Source: Lactobacillus ultunensis DSM 16047
GTDB lineage: Bacteria > Bacillota > Bacilli > Lactobacillales > Lactobacillaceae
Assembly: GCF_001436305.1 (NCBI RefSeq)
Contig: NZ_AZFO01000005.1
Location: 1 to 64,000, forward strand
Reading direction: 5' to 3'
DNA: 64,000 nt
In this document: positions 44,768 to 54,724 of the stretch, one piece after another
How positions within the stretch are numbered: the first letter of the stretch is position 1
How the letters are laid out: every line of letters starts with the position of its first letter
Made by a program: the position numbers and the translations under genes
The notes under the pieces: model-generated
The model's database searches: none
The model's input: the letters and a program-made list of their open reading frames with translations, nothing else
What the model was told of the DNA's origin: nothing

Positions 44768-46399
44768 ATGAATACAATAATTATGATTCCCGTCGCAACT
44801 GCCATTGTTTCGATTTTGGTGGGTACAGTGTTGGGTTATGCGATTCGTAAGCATTCTTGGGAACAGAAAGCTCAGAATGCGCAGAATGATGCTGACCACA
44901 TTTTGGCTGATGCTAAGGCACAGGTAACTGCTGCTGAAGCTGAAGTTAATGCACAAAAGCAAGCAGCGGAAGCTGTTAAACAAAGTGCTGAAAATACTAA
45001 GAAAGAAAAAATTCTTGAAGCTCAAGAACAAATCCGTGATTTTAGGCAAAAAACCGAAGATGAATTGAATGTTAAGAAAGACAATTTAGCTCGGAAAAAG
45101 AACCGTTTGCAACAACGTGAAGATACCTTAGATCATAAGAATTCTTTATTAGATGAACGAGAAGCTGGACTCACGCAAAAGGAAGACCAATTAAAGCAGC
45201 AAGATGCTAGCCTAAAGGCAAAATTGGCTGAAGCTGATGAGTTAGTAGAAAATAGACGGCAAAAGCTATATGACGTAGCTAAATTAGATAAAGAACAAGC
45301 TAGGAAGATTGTGCTTGATCAATTATCTGATGAACTAGTCAAAGAACGTGCCGAGATGATCAGAAATAGTAACGAAGAAGTTAAGGCTAGAGCTGATCAT
45401 TATGCTAATCAAGTTATTGTTGATGCTATTCAAAGCAGTGCAGCAGATACTGTGGCTGAAACCACTGTTTCTGTTGTTGATTTACCAAATGAAGAAATGA
45501 AGGGTCGAATTATTGGTCGTGAAGGCCGTAATATTCGCTCATTTGAAGCTTTGACTGGTATTGACCTAATTATTGATGATACGCCAAAGGTTGTTACATT
45601 AAGCGGATTTGATCCAATTAGACGAGAAATTGCTAAGAGAGCAATGGAACGTTTGATTAAAGATGGTAGAATTCACCCAGCTCGAATTGAGGAAATGGTT
45701 GATAAGGCCAGAAAAGAAGTTAATGATGATATTTATGAAGCAGGTGAAAGTGCTTTGATGGAGCTTGGTATTCATAGAATGAATCCAGAGCTAGTTAAGA
45801 CACTAGGCCGCTTGAAATATCGTACTTCGTATGGACAAAATGTTTTGTCACACTCAATTGAAGTTGGGAAGCTAGCAGGTACTATGGCTGCGGAACTGGG
45901 CTTAGATGAAAAGTTAGCGGTTCGCGCGGGATTATTACACGATATAGGTAAAGCCATCGATCATGATATTGAAGGTTCCCATGTAGAAATTGGGGTTGAA
46001 TTAACACGTAAATATCATGAACCTGATGTTGTAGTTAACGCGATTGCTGCACACCACGGTGATGTGCCTAAGCTATCGTTTATTGCTGAACTTGTTGTTG
46101 CAGCAGATACGATTTCTTCGGCTCGTCCAGGTGCAAGAAGCGAGAGTTTGGAGAATTACATCAGACGTTTGACTGAGCTAGAAAAGATAGCTAAGAGCTA
46201 CCAAGGCGTCAAGCAAGCATATGCTATTCAAGCTGGACGTGAGGTTCGGGTTATGGTTGAACCTGATGAAATTTCAGATGATCGTACAGTTATTTTGGCA
46301 CGTGATATCCGTAATCAAGTAGAAAAAGAACTGGATTATCCAGGTAATATCAAGATTACCGTTATCCGTGAAAAACGAGTTGTAGCGATTGCTAAGTAA
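44768..46399 (+). CDS. rny: Ribonuclease Y
   Basis: A membrane-bound endoribonuclease that starts mRNA decay. An N-terminal membrane helix (residues 3-25) anchors a long coiled coil (about 30-200), then a KH domain ([27 protein letters not shown]) and an HD domain with [21 protein letters not shown] as its metal site. The 543 residues are slightly longer than the usual 520. It lies after recA but behind a terminator, so it has its own promoter. The order recA-rny is conserved in Firmicutes. Confidence 0.96.
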   Translation: MNTIIMIPVATAIVSILVGTVLGYAIRKHSWEQKAQNAQNDADHILADAKAQVTAAEAEVNAQKQAAEAVKQSAENTKKEKILEAQEQIRDFRQKTEDELNVKKDNLARKKNRLQQREDTLDHKNSLLDEREAGLTQKEDQLKQQDASLKAKLAEADELVENRRQKLYDVAKLDKEQARKIVLDQLSDELVKERAEMIRNSNEEVKARADHYANQVIVDAIQSSAADTVAETTVSVVDLPNEEMKGRIIGREGRNIRSFEALTGIDLIIDDTPKVVTLSGFDPIRREIAKRAMERLIKDGRIHPARIEEMVDKARKEVNDDIYEAGESALMELGIHRMNPELVKTLGRLKYRTSYGQNVLSHSIEVGKLAGTMAAELGLDEKLAVRAGLLHDIGKAIDHDIEGSHVEIGVELTRKYHEPDVVVNAIAAHHGDVPKLSFIAELVVAADTISSARPGARSESLENYIRRLTELEKIAKSYQGVKQAYAIQAGREVRVMVEPDEISDDRTVILARDIRNQVEKELDYPGNIKITVIREKRVVAIAK

Positions 46400-46402
46400 G
46401 TT

Positions 46403-46436
46403 AAAAGGTTTGGAATAAAAGTTCCAAACCTTTTTT
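46403..46436 (+). terminator. Terminator after rny
   Basis: AAAAGGTTTGGAA pairs with TTCCAAACCTTTT around TAAAAG, then T. Confidence 0.9.
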
Positions 46437-46441
46437 GCTAT

Positions 46442-46470
46442 TTGTACAAATTCTTGTCTACTTGTATAAT
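46442..46470 (+). promoter_or_regulatory. tagO promoter
   Basis: TTGTAC (46442-46447), 17-base spacer, TATAAT (46465-46470). Confidence 0.75.
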
Positions 46471-46501
46471 TAAAACAAGTAAATAAGGAAAGTAGCCATA
46501 T

Positions 46502-47659
46502 ATGTTTAAAATTATTGTTGAATTATTCTTATTAGTAATTATCTCAGCGGCAATTACGCCATTTATTCGGCGGCTTGCCTTTGTGTTAGGGGCTGTTGAT
46601 AATCCAAATGCTCGTCGTGTTAATAAGAAACCAATGCCAACTATTGGGGGACTGGGCATTTTTGTTACTTTTAATATTGGTGCATTTGTGCTTTTACGAG
46701 AGCAATTTCCTACTCATGAGATTTTTTCAATCCTGCTTGCTTCAAGTGTAATTGTACTAACAGGATTAATTGATGATATTCTTGAATTAAAACCTAGACA
46801 AAAAATGTTTGGGATTTTTATCGCATCATTGATTATTTATTTCTTAGCTGGCATTAGAATGAATGTACTAAAACTGCCGCTTATCCCACATGAGATTAAT
46901 TTAGGTTGGTGGAGTTTTCCAATTACTATTTTTTGGATTCTTGCTCTAACGAATGCAGTTAACCTGATTGATGGTTTGGATGGTTTAGCTGATGGCGTAT
47001 CAATGATTTCGTTAACGACAATGGGGATTGTCGGATATTTCTTTTTGCATACGCACCAGCTTTATGTACCAATTGCCTGCTTTATGTTAGCAGCTTGTTT
47101 GTTGGGCTTTTTGCCATATAATTTCCATCCAGCCAAGATTTTTTTAGGTGATACTGGTGCACTGTATATTGGCTTTATGATTGCCGTATGGTCTTTAAAA
47201 GGACTAAAAAATGTCACTTTTATTTCGTTGTTGGTCCCAATTATTATTTTAGGTGTTCCAATTACTGATACAGTTTATGCGATGATTCGACGCAAATTGA
47301 ATAAAAAGCCAATTTCAGAAGCGGATAAACATCACTTGCATCATCAATTAATGCGAATGGGCTTGACTCATCGACAAACAGTTTTAACGATCTATGCTTT
47401 GTCATTAGTTTTCTCGTTTATTTCGCTTTTATTCTTATTGTCACCAGCATGGGGCACTTGGCTTCTTATTCTTGGTTTAGTAATTGCGCTTGAATATTTC
47501 GTAGAATCAATTGGATTATTAGGTGAAAAGTATCATCCTTTAATGAATTTGATTCAAAAAATTATTAATCAGAAGAGTAAGACGGATCCAACCGTTGAAG
47601 TTTGGCACTTAGGTGATGAAAAACCAAATCAATTAAAAAGTAAAAAAGATCAAAAATAA
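46502..47659 (+). CDS. tagO: Undecaprenyl-phosphate GlcNAc-1-phosphate transferase
   Basis: Puts GlcNAc-1-phosphate on undecaprenyl phosphate, the first step of wall teichoic acid and related polymers. A 385-residue polytopic protein of the MraY/WecA family with about eleven segments. Catalytic signatures are LIDDILELKPRQK, NLIDGLDGLADG, LGDTGALYIGF and the HHLHHQLMRMG loop, which favours TagO/WecA over MraY. AAGGAAAG precedes the ATG. It is monocistronic. The partial epimerase at the left end of this window makes UDP-ManNAc, used in the step after TagO in linkage-unit synthesis. Confidence 0.9.
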   Translation: MFKIIVELFLLVIISAAITPFIRRLAFVLGAVDNPNARRVNKKPMPTIGGLGIFVTFNIGAFVLLREQFPTHEIFSILLASSVIVLTGLIDDILELKPRQKMFGIFIASLIIYFLAGIRMNVLKLPLIPHEINLGWWSFPITIFWILALTNAVNLIDGLDGLADGVSMISLTTMGIVGYFFLHTHQLYVPIACFMLAACLLGFLPYNFHPAKIFLGDTGALYIGFMIAVWSLKGLKNVTFISLLVPIIILGVPITDTVYAMIRRKLNKKPISEADKHHLHHQLMRMGLTHRQTVLTIYALSLVFSFISLLFLLSPAWGTWLLILGLVIALEYFVESIGLLGEKYHPLMNLIQKIINQKSKTDPTVEVWHLGDEKPNQLKSKKDQK

Positions 47660-47690
47660 AACGTTTAGCAAAATTTGCTAAACGTTTTTT
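47658..47690. terminator. Bidirectional terminator between tagO and yigZ
   Basis: AAAACGTTTAGCAAA pairs with TTTGCTAAACGTTTT nearly loop-free; flanked by A- and T-runs, so it works for both convergent genes. Confidence 0.85.
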
Positions 47691-48351
47691 ACTGTTCATG
47701 ATAATTATTGCTTTTTACTGGAATTTCATTGTAGCGTTTCTCGCCTTTGGTAAAAGTTACTTGACCAGAGAGTAAGTTGGTTAGATCATTCTTAGTATTT
47801 TCTTGATTATCATCATCTAAGAAAATATGGATCTTAACATCTACGCCATACTCTGCGTTAGCAATAAAAATTTTATTGGTTTTTAGATAGTGATCAATTT
47901 CATCAAAACGATTATAAGGTACGCTGAAAATTAATTCTTGTTGAAGAACGCGTTTGATTACACCTATCTTTTCGACAGCATTAGTTACACTGTTGGAATA
48001 AGCGCGGATGAGCCCGCCAGCGCCCAATTTAATGCCACCAAAATATCTAGTAACGACAACAGTCACGTTTTTCAGATTCATTAATTGTAATGCTTTAAGT
48101 TCAGGAACTCCTGCAGTTCCTGAAGGTTCACCGTTGTCGCTTTCTTTAACTTGGTCATCATTTAGACCGATTGTGTAAGCGAAAGTATTATGAGTGGCAT
48201 CCCGATACTGTTTAGAAATCTTTTGAATAAATTTATTAGCTTCATCAGTTGAAGTGGTTCTAGCAATAGTGGCAATGAATCTACTTTTTTTGATAACTAA
48301 TTCAACGGAGCCATTTTCTTTGATAGTTAAAAAATTTTCTTTTTCTGACAA
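47689..48351 (-). CDS. yigZ: YigZ/IMPACT family protein
   Basis: A 220-residue protein of the UPF0029 (IMPACT) family: N-terminal KKSRFIATIARTTSTDEANKFIQKI, the signature DNGEPSGTAGVPELKALQLMNLKNVTVVVTRYFGGIKLGAGGLIRAYSNSVTNAV and a C-terminal DUF1949-type domain. Function in bacteria is unsettled; ribosome or translation links are suspected. I place the start at the TTG at 48351, because AGAGGCGA lies 6-7 bases before it; an upstream extension would run through the comFA promoter region. It is divergent from comFA. Confidence 0.9.
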   Translation of the reverse strand: MSEKENFLTIKENGSVELVIKKSRFIATIARTTSTDEANKFIQKISKQYRDATHNTFAYTIGLNDDQVKESDNGEPSGTAGVPELKALQLMNLKNVTVVVTRYFGGIKLGAGGLIRAYSNSVTNAVEKIGVIKRVLQQELIFSVPYNRFDEIDHYLKTNKIFIANAEYGVDVKIHIFLDDDNQENTKNDLTNLLSGQVTFTKGEKRYNEIPVKSNNYHEQ

Positions 48352-48363
48352 AAAAATCGCCTC

Positions 48364-48379
48364 TTTTTGCGTAATAAAT
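48364..48379 (+). promoter_or_regulatory. Competence-type promoter motif upstream of comFA
   Basis: TTTTTGCGTAATAAAT, 16 bases before the comFA ATG, the same core as before coiA and recA. Confidence 0.65.
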
Positions 48380-48395
48380 AATAGAGGTGAGAAAA

Positions 48396-49682
48396 ATGGA
48401 AGATTCAACTCTATTATTGGGTCGTCAATGGATTGCTAGTCAAGAGGATTCTAGCATATTTGTGAGATGCAGCAAAATCCCAGCAATTGAAAACGGAAAA
48501 TGCAATCGATGTGGCAGTGAAGTTAAATATTGTTTGCCCAATGGTAAGCGGTATTGCCGTGGTTGTATTGGATTAGGACGGATTGATGAAGGAGCTATTT
48601 TGGTTCGGAAAAACTGTGACTATTCCTTTGAGGCGATAGAAAATGGTGGCATGACTTGGAAAGGACAATTAACACCGCTGCAACAAGAAATCTCGAATAG
48701 TTTGGTTCAAAATTTTAAACAAAAGAAAAATAGCTTAGTTCACGCAGTTACTGGTGCAGGAAAGACGGAAATGCTTTTTAACTTAATTGCTCAATGTATG
48801 AAAAATGGTCAAAGAGCTTGTATTGCTACACCAAGAATTGATGTGGTAAATGAGCTGTTTCCACGTTTTGAAATAGCTTTTGCTGAGATTCAAATTGGCA
48901 AATATCATGGGCGAGAATTTAAAGAGCCGGGATTAGAACAATTAACAATTTGTACAACGCATCAATTATTGAAGTTTTATCAAGCTTTTGATTTGTTAGT
49001 GATTGATGAGGTAGATTCATTCCCGTATGTGGGTGATCCTCAGTTGCATTTTGCGGCTAAAAATGCAGTGAAAACAAGTGGAGTTAGAGTATATCTAACG
49101 GCTACGCCAACAACTGATTTGCTAAAAGAAGTTAAACAGGGACAATTGGAGATTTTAAAATTGAATCGCCGTTTTCACGGTGGACTTTTGCCAGTGCCTA
49201 AGGAAAAACTTTTTATTAAACCCTTTTTAAATAAAAGAGGACAGATTCACTCTAAATTGCTGATTGAGATTAAAAAAGTAATTCGAAGTGGACATCCTTT
49301 GCTTTTATTTGTGCCACGAATTGAACAGATCCCGGTTTATTTACAGGTTTTAGTAGAAAAACTAAAAGATGAAAAAATTAAGATAGCAGGAGTACATGCA
49401 CAGGATCCACAACGGTTGGAAAAAGTGCAAGCCTTTCGTGATCGCAAGCTGAATTTGTTGTTAACCACAACTATTTTGGAACGTGGGGTAACTTTTAAAA
49501 ACGTCTGGGTGATTATTATTGCTGCCGATGATCCAATTTATACTGCAGCTAGTTTGGTTCAAATAGCTGGGCGAGTTGGTCGAGCAAAAGATGACCGTAA
49601 TGGGTTAGTTTTATATTGTTATCATCGCTATACTAAAAATATTCGGAGCAGTATCAAACAAATTAAGGAAATGAATCAATGA
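48396..49682 (+). CDS. comFA: Competence ATP-dependent DNA translocase ComFA
   Basis: A superfamily 2 helicase-like motor that drives single-stranded DNA through the ComEC channel. An N-terminal four-cysteine zinc site (CNRCGSEVKYCLPNGKRYCRGC) precedes the helicase core with Walker A AVTGAGKTEM, DEVD box LVIDEVDSFPY, LTATPTTDLL and the C-terminal motif VI region LVQIAGRVGRAKDDRNG. It has 428 residues from ATG 48396, preceded by AGAGGTGAG. It overlaps comFC by four bases (ATGA). Together with coiA it indicates a nearly complete late-competence set in this strain. Confidence 0.93.
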   Translation: MEDSTLLLGRQWIASQEDSSIFVRCSKIPAIENGKCNRCGSEVKYCLPNGKRYCRGCIGLGRIDEGAILVRKNCDYSFEAIENGGMTWKGQLTPLQQEISNSLVQNFKQKKNSLVHAVTGAGKTEMLFNLIAQCMKNGQRACIATPRIDVVNELFPRFEIAFAEIQIGKYHGREFKEPGLEQLTICTTHQLLKFYQAFDLLVIDEVDSFPYVGDPQLHFAAKNAVKTSGVRVYLTATPTTDLLKEVKQGQLEILKLNRRFHGGLLPVPKEKLFIKPFLNKRGQIHSKLLIEIKKVIRSGHPLLLFVPRIEQIPVYLQVLVEKLKDEKIKIAGVHAQDPQRLEKVQAFRDRKLNLLLTTTILERGVTFKNVWVIIIAADDPIYTAASLVQIAGRVGRAKDDRNGLVLYCYHRYTKNIRSSIKQIKEMNQ

Positions 49683-50374
49683 GAAACTGTTTATTATGTG
49701 AACAAGAATTTATTCCACCAGTCTATTTTGCTCAAATTTTTTCATTGAAAAAATTTCGTCCAACTAAAATTTGTTTGTACTGTTTAAAACAATTTGAAAA
49801 ATTAACCGATAATCGTTGTACAATCTGCTCTAAAAATATGGAAAATGGATTAGTTTGTATTGATTGTAAAAACTGGCAAAGTTTATATCATGGGAATGTT
49901 TTGCGTAATCATGCACTTTATCGATATAATGCTGCCTTTCATGATTTAATGGTTGCTTATAAAAGGCGCGGTGATTATGTTTTGCGGGAAGTTTTACAAG
50001 AATTGTGTTTTGAATATTTGAAGAAAATCCAATTTGATTATTATGTTCCGGTGCCTACTTCTCCTGAACATAAAAAGAAGAGACAATTTGATACAATTTC
50101 AGCTATCTATGACGATATTTTGACTCTTACGCCGCTTTTAGGTAAAAAAGCAGGTAGTCATGCACAGGGAGAGAAAAACAAGGAAGAACGGCTTAAAACG
50201 CCGCAAGCCTTTTTCATTGATAAAAATGTCAAAGTAAACGAAAATATAAGAACAGGTAAAATCCTGATTTTAGATGATATTTATACAACAGGCAGAACGC
50301 TCTACCATGCCCGTGATTGCTTGCAAGAAGGTTTTCCAGAAGCAAAAATTGAAAGCTTTTCAATTTGTCGCTAG
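49679..50374 (+). CDS. comFC: Competence protein ComFC
   Basis: A 231-residue protein with an N-terminal zinc-finger-like part (CLLCEQEF, CLYC, CTIC, CIDC pairs) and a C-terminal phosphoribosyltransferase-like domain with the PRPP loop KILILDDIYTTGRTLYHA. It interacts with ComFA and DprA in transformation. It is co-transcribed and translationally coupled with comFA. The PRT domain's KRRGDYV and PVPTSPEHKKKRQFD segments are also typical. Confidence 0.92.
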   Translation: MRNCLLCEQEFIPPVYFAQIFSLKKFRPTKICLYCLKQFEKLTDNRCTICSKNMENGLVCIDCKNWQSLYHGNVLRNHALYRYNAAFHDLMVAYKRRGDYVLREVLQELCFEYLKKIQFDYYVPVPTSPEHKKKRQFDTISAIYDDILTLTPLLGKKAGSHAQGEKNKEERLKTPQAFFIDKNVKVNENIRTGKILILDDIYTTGRTLYHARDCLQEGFPEAKIESFSICR

Positions 50375-50382
50375 ATTTATTA

Positions 50383-50409
50383 TGAAACGCTTTCATCTTT
50401 TGGTATAAT
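50383..50409 (+). promoter_or_regulatory. hpf promoter with upstream palindrome
   Basis: Extended -10 TGGTATAAT (50401-50409) with no good -35. A perfect 13-base palindrome, TGAAACGCTTTCA (50383-50395), occupies the -35 region. Confidence 0.5.
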
Positions 50410-50426
50410 AAGTTTGTAAAGATAAA

Positions 50427-50439
50427 ACCGCTTTGCGGT
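50427..50439 (+). promoter_or_regulatory. 5' leader hairpin next to the hpf ribosome binding site
   Basis: ACCGC-TTT-GCGGT, directly before AAAGGAG (50441-50447). It may stabilise the 5' end or modulate translation. Confidence 0.4.
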
Positions 50440-50455
50440 GAAAGGAGAATCTTAT

Positions 50456-51001
50456 ATGTTAAAGTACAATGTTCGTGGAGAAAATATTGAAGTAACTGAT
50501 GCTTTAAGAAGCTATGTTGAGAAACGGTTAAACAAGTTAGAGAAATACTTTGAATTGAGTCAAGATGTGATTGCACACGTAAACTTGAGAGTGTACCGTG
50601 ATCATTCTGCTAAGGTAGAAGTTACTATTCCTTTACCATACTTAGTTTTGAGAGCTGAAGAAAACACGGATGATATGTATCGTAGCATTGACTTCGTTTC
50701 CGAAAAACTTGAACGTCAAATTAGAAAATACAAGACTCGTGTAAACAGAAAGAGCCGTGAAAAGGGTATGCAAGACTTCTTCGTTGAACAACCCGAAGAA
50801 GAAGAAAAGAAGCCTAGCGAATTCGATATCGTTCGTAACAAGCGCGTAAGCTTAAAGCCAATGGATCCAGAAGAAGCAATTTTGCAAATGGATATGTTGG
50901 AACACGACTTCTTCGTATTCGAAGATGCTGAAACTAACGGTACTAGCGTTGTTTACCGCAGAAACGATGGTCGTTACGGTTTAATTGAAACTAACGAATA
51001 A
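50456..51001 (+). CDS. hpf: Ribosome hibernation promoting factor, long form
   Basis: Dimerises idle 70S ribosomes into 100S particles in stationary phase. A 181-residue long HPF: N-terminal S30AE domain (residues 1-105, MLKYNVRGENIEVTDALRSYVEKRLNKLEKYF), acidic linker (EQPEEEEKKPS) and C-terminal dimerisation domain (IVRNKRVSLKPMDPEEAILQMDMLEHDFFVFEDAETNGTSVVYRRNDGRYGLIE). The ATG at 50456 has AAAGGAGA 9 bases upstream. It is monocistronic. Confidence 0.95.
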   Translation: MLKYNVRGENIEVTDALRSYVEKRLNKLEKYFELSQDVIAHVNLRVYRDHSAKVEVTIPLPYLVLRAEENTDDMYRSIDFVSEKLERQIRKYKTRVNRKSREKGMQDFFVEQPEEEEKKPSEFDIVRNKRVSLKPMDPEEAILQMDMLEHDFFVFEDAETNGTSVVYRRNDGRYGLIETNE

Positions 51002-51026
51002 TCGAGTTAAAATACTCATTAATGAT

Positions 51027-51062
51027 AAAAACCTCGCGTTTATTCATACGTGAGGTTTTTTA
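51027..51062 (+). terminator. Terminator after hpf
   Basis: AAAACCTCGCGT pairs with ACGTGAGGTTTT (one G-T step) around TTATTCAT, then T. Confidence 0.85.
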
Positions 51063-51144
51063 ATTGGAATATTTTTCTTTTACAAGCAATCATGTTAAAA
51101 TTAATCTGTATTTTTAGACTTTACGACATATAAGGACCGATTTA

Positions 51145-53544
51145 ATGGTAAACATTTTAAGAAAACTATATAACGACGATAAAAGAGAACTTAAGAAATT
51201 TGAAAAAATTGCAGCTAAAGTTGAATCTCATGCTGAAGAAATGAGCAAGTTGTCTGACGAACAATTGCAAGCTAAAACTCCAGAATTTCGTGACCGTCTT
51301 AAAAAAGGTGAAACTTTGGATGAACTCTTGCCTGAAGCTTTTGCCGTTGCTCGTGAAGGTGCTAAGCGTGTTTTAGGGCTTTACCCATTTCACGTTCAAA
51401 TTTTAGGTGGTATTGCACTTCACTTTGGTAACATTGCCGAAATGATGACTGGTGAAGGTAAGACTTTGACAGCGACAATGCCTGTTTATTTGAATGCTCT
51501 TGAAGGAAAGGGCGTTCACGTTGTTACTGTTAACGAATATCTTTCTAGTCGTGACGAAGAAGAAATGGGTCAACTTTACAAGTGGCTTGGCTTAACTGTT
51601 GGTTTGAACTTGAACTCAATGTCACCAGATGAGAAGCGTGAAGCTTATAACTGTGACGTCACCTACTCAACCAACTCCGAATTAGGTTTCGACTACTTGC
51701 GTGACAACATGGTTGTTTACAAGGAACAAATGGTACAACGTCCATTAAATTACGCAATTATCGACGAAGTTGACTCTATTTTGATTGATGAAGCTAGAAC
51801 TCCATTGATTATTTCTGGTGAAGCTGAACAAGCAAACAGCGACTACATCCGTGCCGATCGCTTTGTTAAGACGTTAACCGAAGACAAGAGCGATGATGAT
51901 GCAGACGATGATGAAGATCATGGTGATTACAAGATCGACTGGCCAACGAAGACGATTTCTCTTACTAGAACTGGTATTGAAAAGGCCTGCAAGCATTTTG
52001 GCTTAAAGAACTTGTATGATGTTGAAAACCAGAAATTGGTTCACCATATTGATCAAGCCCTTCGTGCTAACTACATTATGCTTAAGGATATCGATTATGT
52101 TGTCCAAGATGGTGAAGTATTAATCGTTGACTCATTTACTGGTCGTGTAATGGAAGGCCGTCGTTATTCAGATGGTTTGCACCAAGCTATTGAAGCTAAG
52201 GAAGGCGTTAAGATTCAAGAAGAATCAAGAACGCAAGCTACAATTACTTACCAGAACTTCTTTAGAATGTACAAGAAGTTGTCTGGTATGACTGGTACTG
52301 CTAAGACTGAAGAAGAAGAATTCCGTGAAATCTATAACATGCAGGTAATCACGATTCCTACTAACCGTCCAATTGCTAGAAAAGACATGCCTGATATTTT
52401 GTATCCAACTTTAGATTCAAAATTTAAGGCAGTTGTTGATGAAATTAAAAAGCGTCACGCAACTGGTCAACCTATTCTAGTTGGTACTGTGGCTATTGAA
52501 AGTTCTGAGCGTTTAAGCAAGATGCTTGATGAAGCTGGTATTCCTCATGCTGTTTTAAACGCCAAGAACCACGCTAAGGAAGCTAAAATTATTATGAACG
52601 CTGGTCAACGTGGTGCTGTAACTATTGCTACTAACATGGCTGGTCGTGGTACTGATATTAAGTTAGGGCCTGGTGTTAAAGAACTTGGTGGTTTAGCTGT
52701 TATTGGTACTGAACGACACGAATCACGTCGTATTGATAATCAGCTTCGTGGTCGTTCTGGTCGTCAGGGTGACCCAGGTTACACTAGATTCTACTTGTCA
52801 CTAGAAGATGACTTAATGAAGCGTTTCGGTGGTGATCGTGTTAAGGACTTCTTGGATCGTTTGTCAGATAATGATGATGACAAGGTTATTGAAAGTCGTT
52901 TGATTACTCGTCAAGTAGAATCTGCTCAAAAGCGTGTTGAAGGTAATAACTACGATACTCGTAAGCAAACTTTGCAATATGATGATGTTATGCGTATTCA
53001 ACGTGAAATCATCTATGGTGAAAGAATGCAAGTTATTGAAGCAGATAAATCATTAAAGAATGTTTTGGTTCCAATGATTCATCGTACAATTGATCACCAA
53101 GTTAACATGTTTACCCAAGGTGATAGAAAAGACTGGCGTCTTGATTCATTACGAGACTTTATTTCTTCAAGTTTAACTAGTGAAAAAGTAACTGATTCAA
53201 TTGACTTTAAGACAATTAGCGTTGCAGATTTGAAGAAGAAGTTATACGACATTGTAGAGAAGAACTTTGAAGACAAGGAGAAGGCTCTGGGTGATCCAAG
53301 TCAAATGCTTGAATTCGAAAAGGTTGTTATCTTGCGTGTCGTAGATGACCGTTGGACTGATCATATCGATGCTATGGATCAATTGCGTCAATCAATTGGT
53401 CTTCGTGGTTATGGTCAACTTAATCCATTGGTTGAATATCAAGATTCTGGTTACAGAATGTTTGAAGAAATGATTTCAAATATTGAATTTGATGTAACTC
53501 GTTTGTTCATGAAGGCTGAAATTAGACAAAATCTTAGTCGTTAA
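51145..53544 (+). CDS. secA: Preprotein translocase ATPase SecA
   Basis: The motor that drives secretory proteins through SecYEG. The first nucleotide-binding domain has [15 protein letters not shown] and [19 protein letters not shown]; the second has [16 protein letters not shown] and [13 protein letters not shown]; a helical scaffold and wing end the protein. An acidic insert ([15 protein letters not shown], about residues 250-264) lies before the second half. The 799 residues stop at the scaffold: the C-terminal zinc-binding SecB/phospholipid tail (CxCxnCH) is missing. AAGGAC precedes the ATG. Confidence 0.96.
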   Translation: MVNILRKLYNDDKRELKKFEKIAAKVESHAEEMSKLSDEQLQAKTPEFRDRLKKGETLDELLPEAFAVAREGAKRVLGLYPFHVQILGGIALHFGNIAEMMTGEGKTLTATMPVYLNALEGKGVHVVTVNEYLSSRDEEEMGQLYKWLGLTVGLNLNSMSPDEKREAYNCDVTYSTNSELGFDYLRDNMVVYKEQMVQRPLNYAIIDEVDSILIDEARTPLIISGEAEQANSDYIRADRFVKTLTEDKSDDDADDDEDHGDYKIDWPTKTISLTRTGIEKACKHFGLKNLYDVENQKLVHHIDQALRANYIMLKDIDYVVQDGEVLIVDSFTGRVMEGRRYSDGLHQAIEAKEGVKIQEESRTQATITYQNFFRMYKKLSGMTGTAKTEEEEFREIYNMQVITIPTNRPIARKDMPDILYPTLDSKFKAVVDEIKKRHATGQPILVGTVAIESSERLSKMLDEAGIPHAVLNAKNHAKEAKIIMNAGQRGAVTIATNMAGRGTDIKLGPGVKELGGLAVIGTERHESRRIDNQLRGRSGRQGDPGYTRFYLSLEDDLMKRFGGDRVKDFLDRLSDNDDDKVIESRLITRQVESAQKRVEGNNYDTRKQTLQYDDVMRIQREIIYGERMQVIEADKSLKNVLVPMIHRTIDHQVNMFTQGDRKDWRLDSLRDFISSSLTSEKVTDSIDFKTISVADLKKKLYDIVEKNFEDKEKALGDPSQMLEFEKVVILRVVDDRWTDHIDAMDQLRQSIGLRGYGQLNPLVEYQDSGYRMFEEMISNIEFDVTRLFMKAEIRQNLSR

Positions 53545-53552
53545 TAAAAAGG

Positions 53553-53580
53553 AAGGGGAGTTAATAGCTTCCCTTTTTTT
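53553..53580 (+). terminator. Terminator after secA
   Basis: AAGGGGAG pairs with CTTCCCTT (one G-T) around TTAATAG, then a T7 run. Confidence 0.8.
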
Positions 53581-53599
53581 GCAGTAAAAGGAAGAAATT

Positions 53600-54716
53600 A
53601 TGGAAATTAGTGAAATTCAAAGTGCGTTAGACGAGCTTAAGAAGCGTTTAAATCACTTTAGGGGGTCTCTTTGACCTCGATGCAATTGATGAAAGCATCG
53701 AAATAAATGAAGCCAAGATGGCTCAACCAGATTTTTGGAATGATCAAGAAAAAGCGCAAAAATTAATTAATGACAATAATCTTTTAAAGGAAAAGCGAGA
53801 TTCATTTTTAAAACTGCAAAAAGGCTATGAAGATGTTTCAACTGCATTAGAGTTATTGCGAGAAGAACCAGATGCGGATTTGCAAAAAGAAACAGAAAAT
53901 GATTTAGCTAATTTGCAGGAAGAATTCCACAACTATGAATTAGACTTGCTTTTATCTGGTAAATACGATAATCATAATGCGTTGCTTGAAATTCACCCAG
54001 GAGCTGGTGGTACAGAAGCCATGGACTGGGGTCAAATGTTGTTAAGAATGTATCAACGCTATTGTGATAGTGCTGGCTTTAAGTTTGAAATTAATGATTA
54101 TGAACCAGGTGAAGAAGCTGGGCTGAAAAGCGTTAGTGCAAGAATCGTAGGCAAAAATGCTTACGGGATGCTTAAATCCGAAAATGGCGTCCATCGTTTA
54201 GTTAGAATTTCGCCATTTGATGCGGCTAAAAGACGTCACACTTCATTTGCTTCTGTTGAAGTGATTCCAGAAGTAGATGACAGTATTAAAATAGATATTG
54301 ATCCGAAAGATTTACGGATTGATGTTTATCGTTCAAGTGGTGCTGGTGGTCAGCATATTAACAAGACTTCTAGTGCTGTACGAATTACCCACTTGCCAAC
54401 TGGTATCGTTACTACTTCTCAAGCACAGCGTTCACAATTGCAAAACCGTGAAACTGCAATGAATGAATTAAGAGCAAAGTTGTTTCACTTAGAAGAAGAA
54501 AAAAAGCGGAAACAAAAACAGGCCCTTAAAGGTGATCAAAAAGAAATTGGATGGGGTTCACAGATTAGATCCTATGTTTTCCATCCATACAATTTAGTTA
54601 AAGACCTGCGAACTGGTTATGAAACAGCAGATGTAAATGGCGTAATGGATGGTAAATTGCAACCATTTATTTATTCATATTTGCAGTGGCTACTTAGTCA
54701 AGAAAATCCAGAATAG
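53600..54716 (+). CDS. prfB: Peptide chain release factor 2, with programmed +1 frameshift
   Basis: Reads UAA and UGA stop codons. The first 24 codons (ATG 53600 to CTT 53669-53671) end at an in-frame TGA (53672-53674); the rest is read in the +1 frame from GAC at 53673, giving about 371 residues. The slippery site CTT-TGA-C with AGGGGG (53660-53665) upstream is the standard RF2 autoregulatory frameshift. The body has the peptidyl-hydrolysis loop GAGGQHINKTSSAVRITH and the stop-codon recognition motif SPF in RISPFDAAKRR. Translating only from ATG 53718 would lose the N-terminus. Confidence 0.97.
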
Positions 54717-54724
54717 GTGAAAAA

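Noticed and set aside
48352-48408. N-terminal extension of yigZ to 48408
   Set aside because: It would run through the comFA ribosome binding site and promoter motif, and the extra residues are not family-like.
53718-54716. prfB as a normal gene from ATG 53718
   Set aside because: The preceding 118 bases encode the conserved RF2 N-terminus in two frames joined by the CTT-TGA-C shift site.
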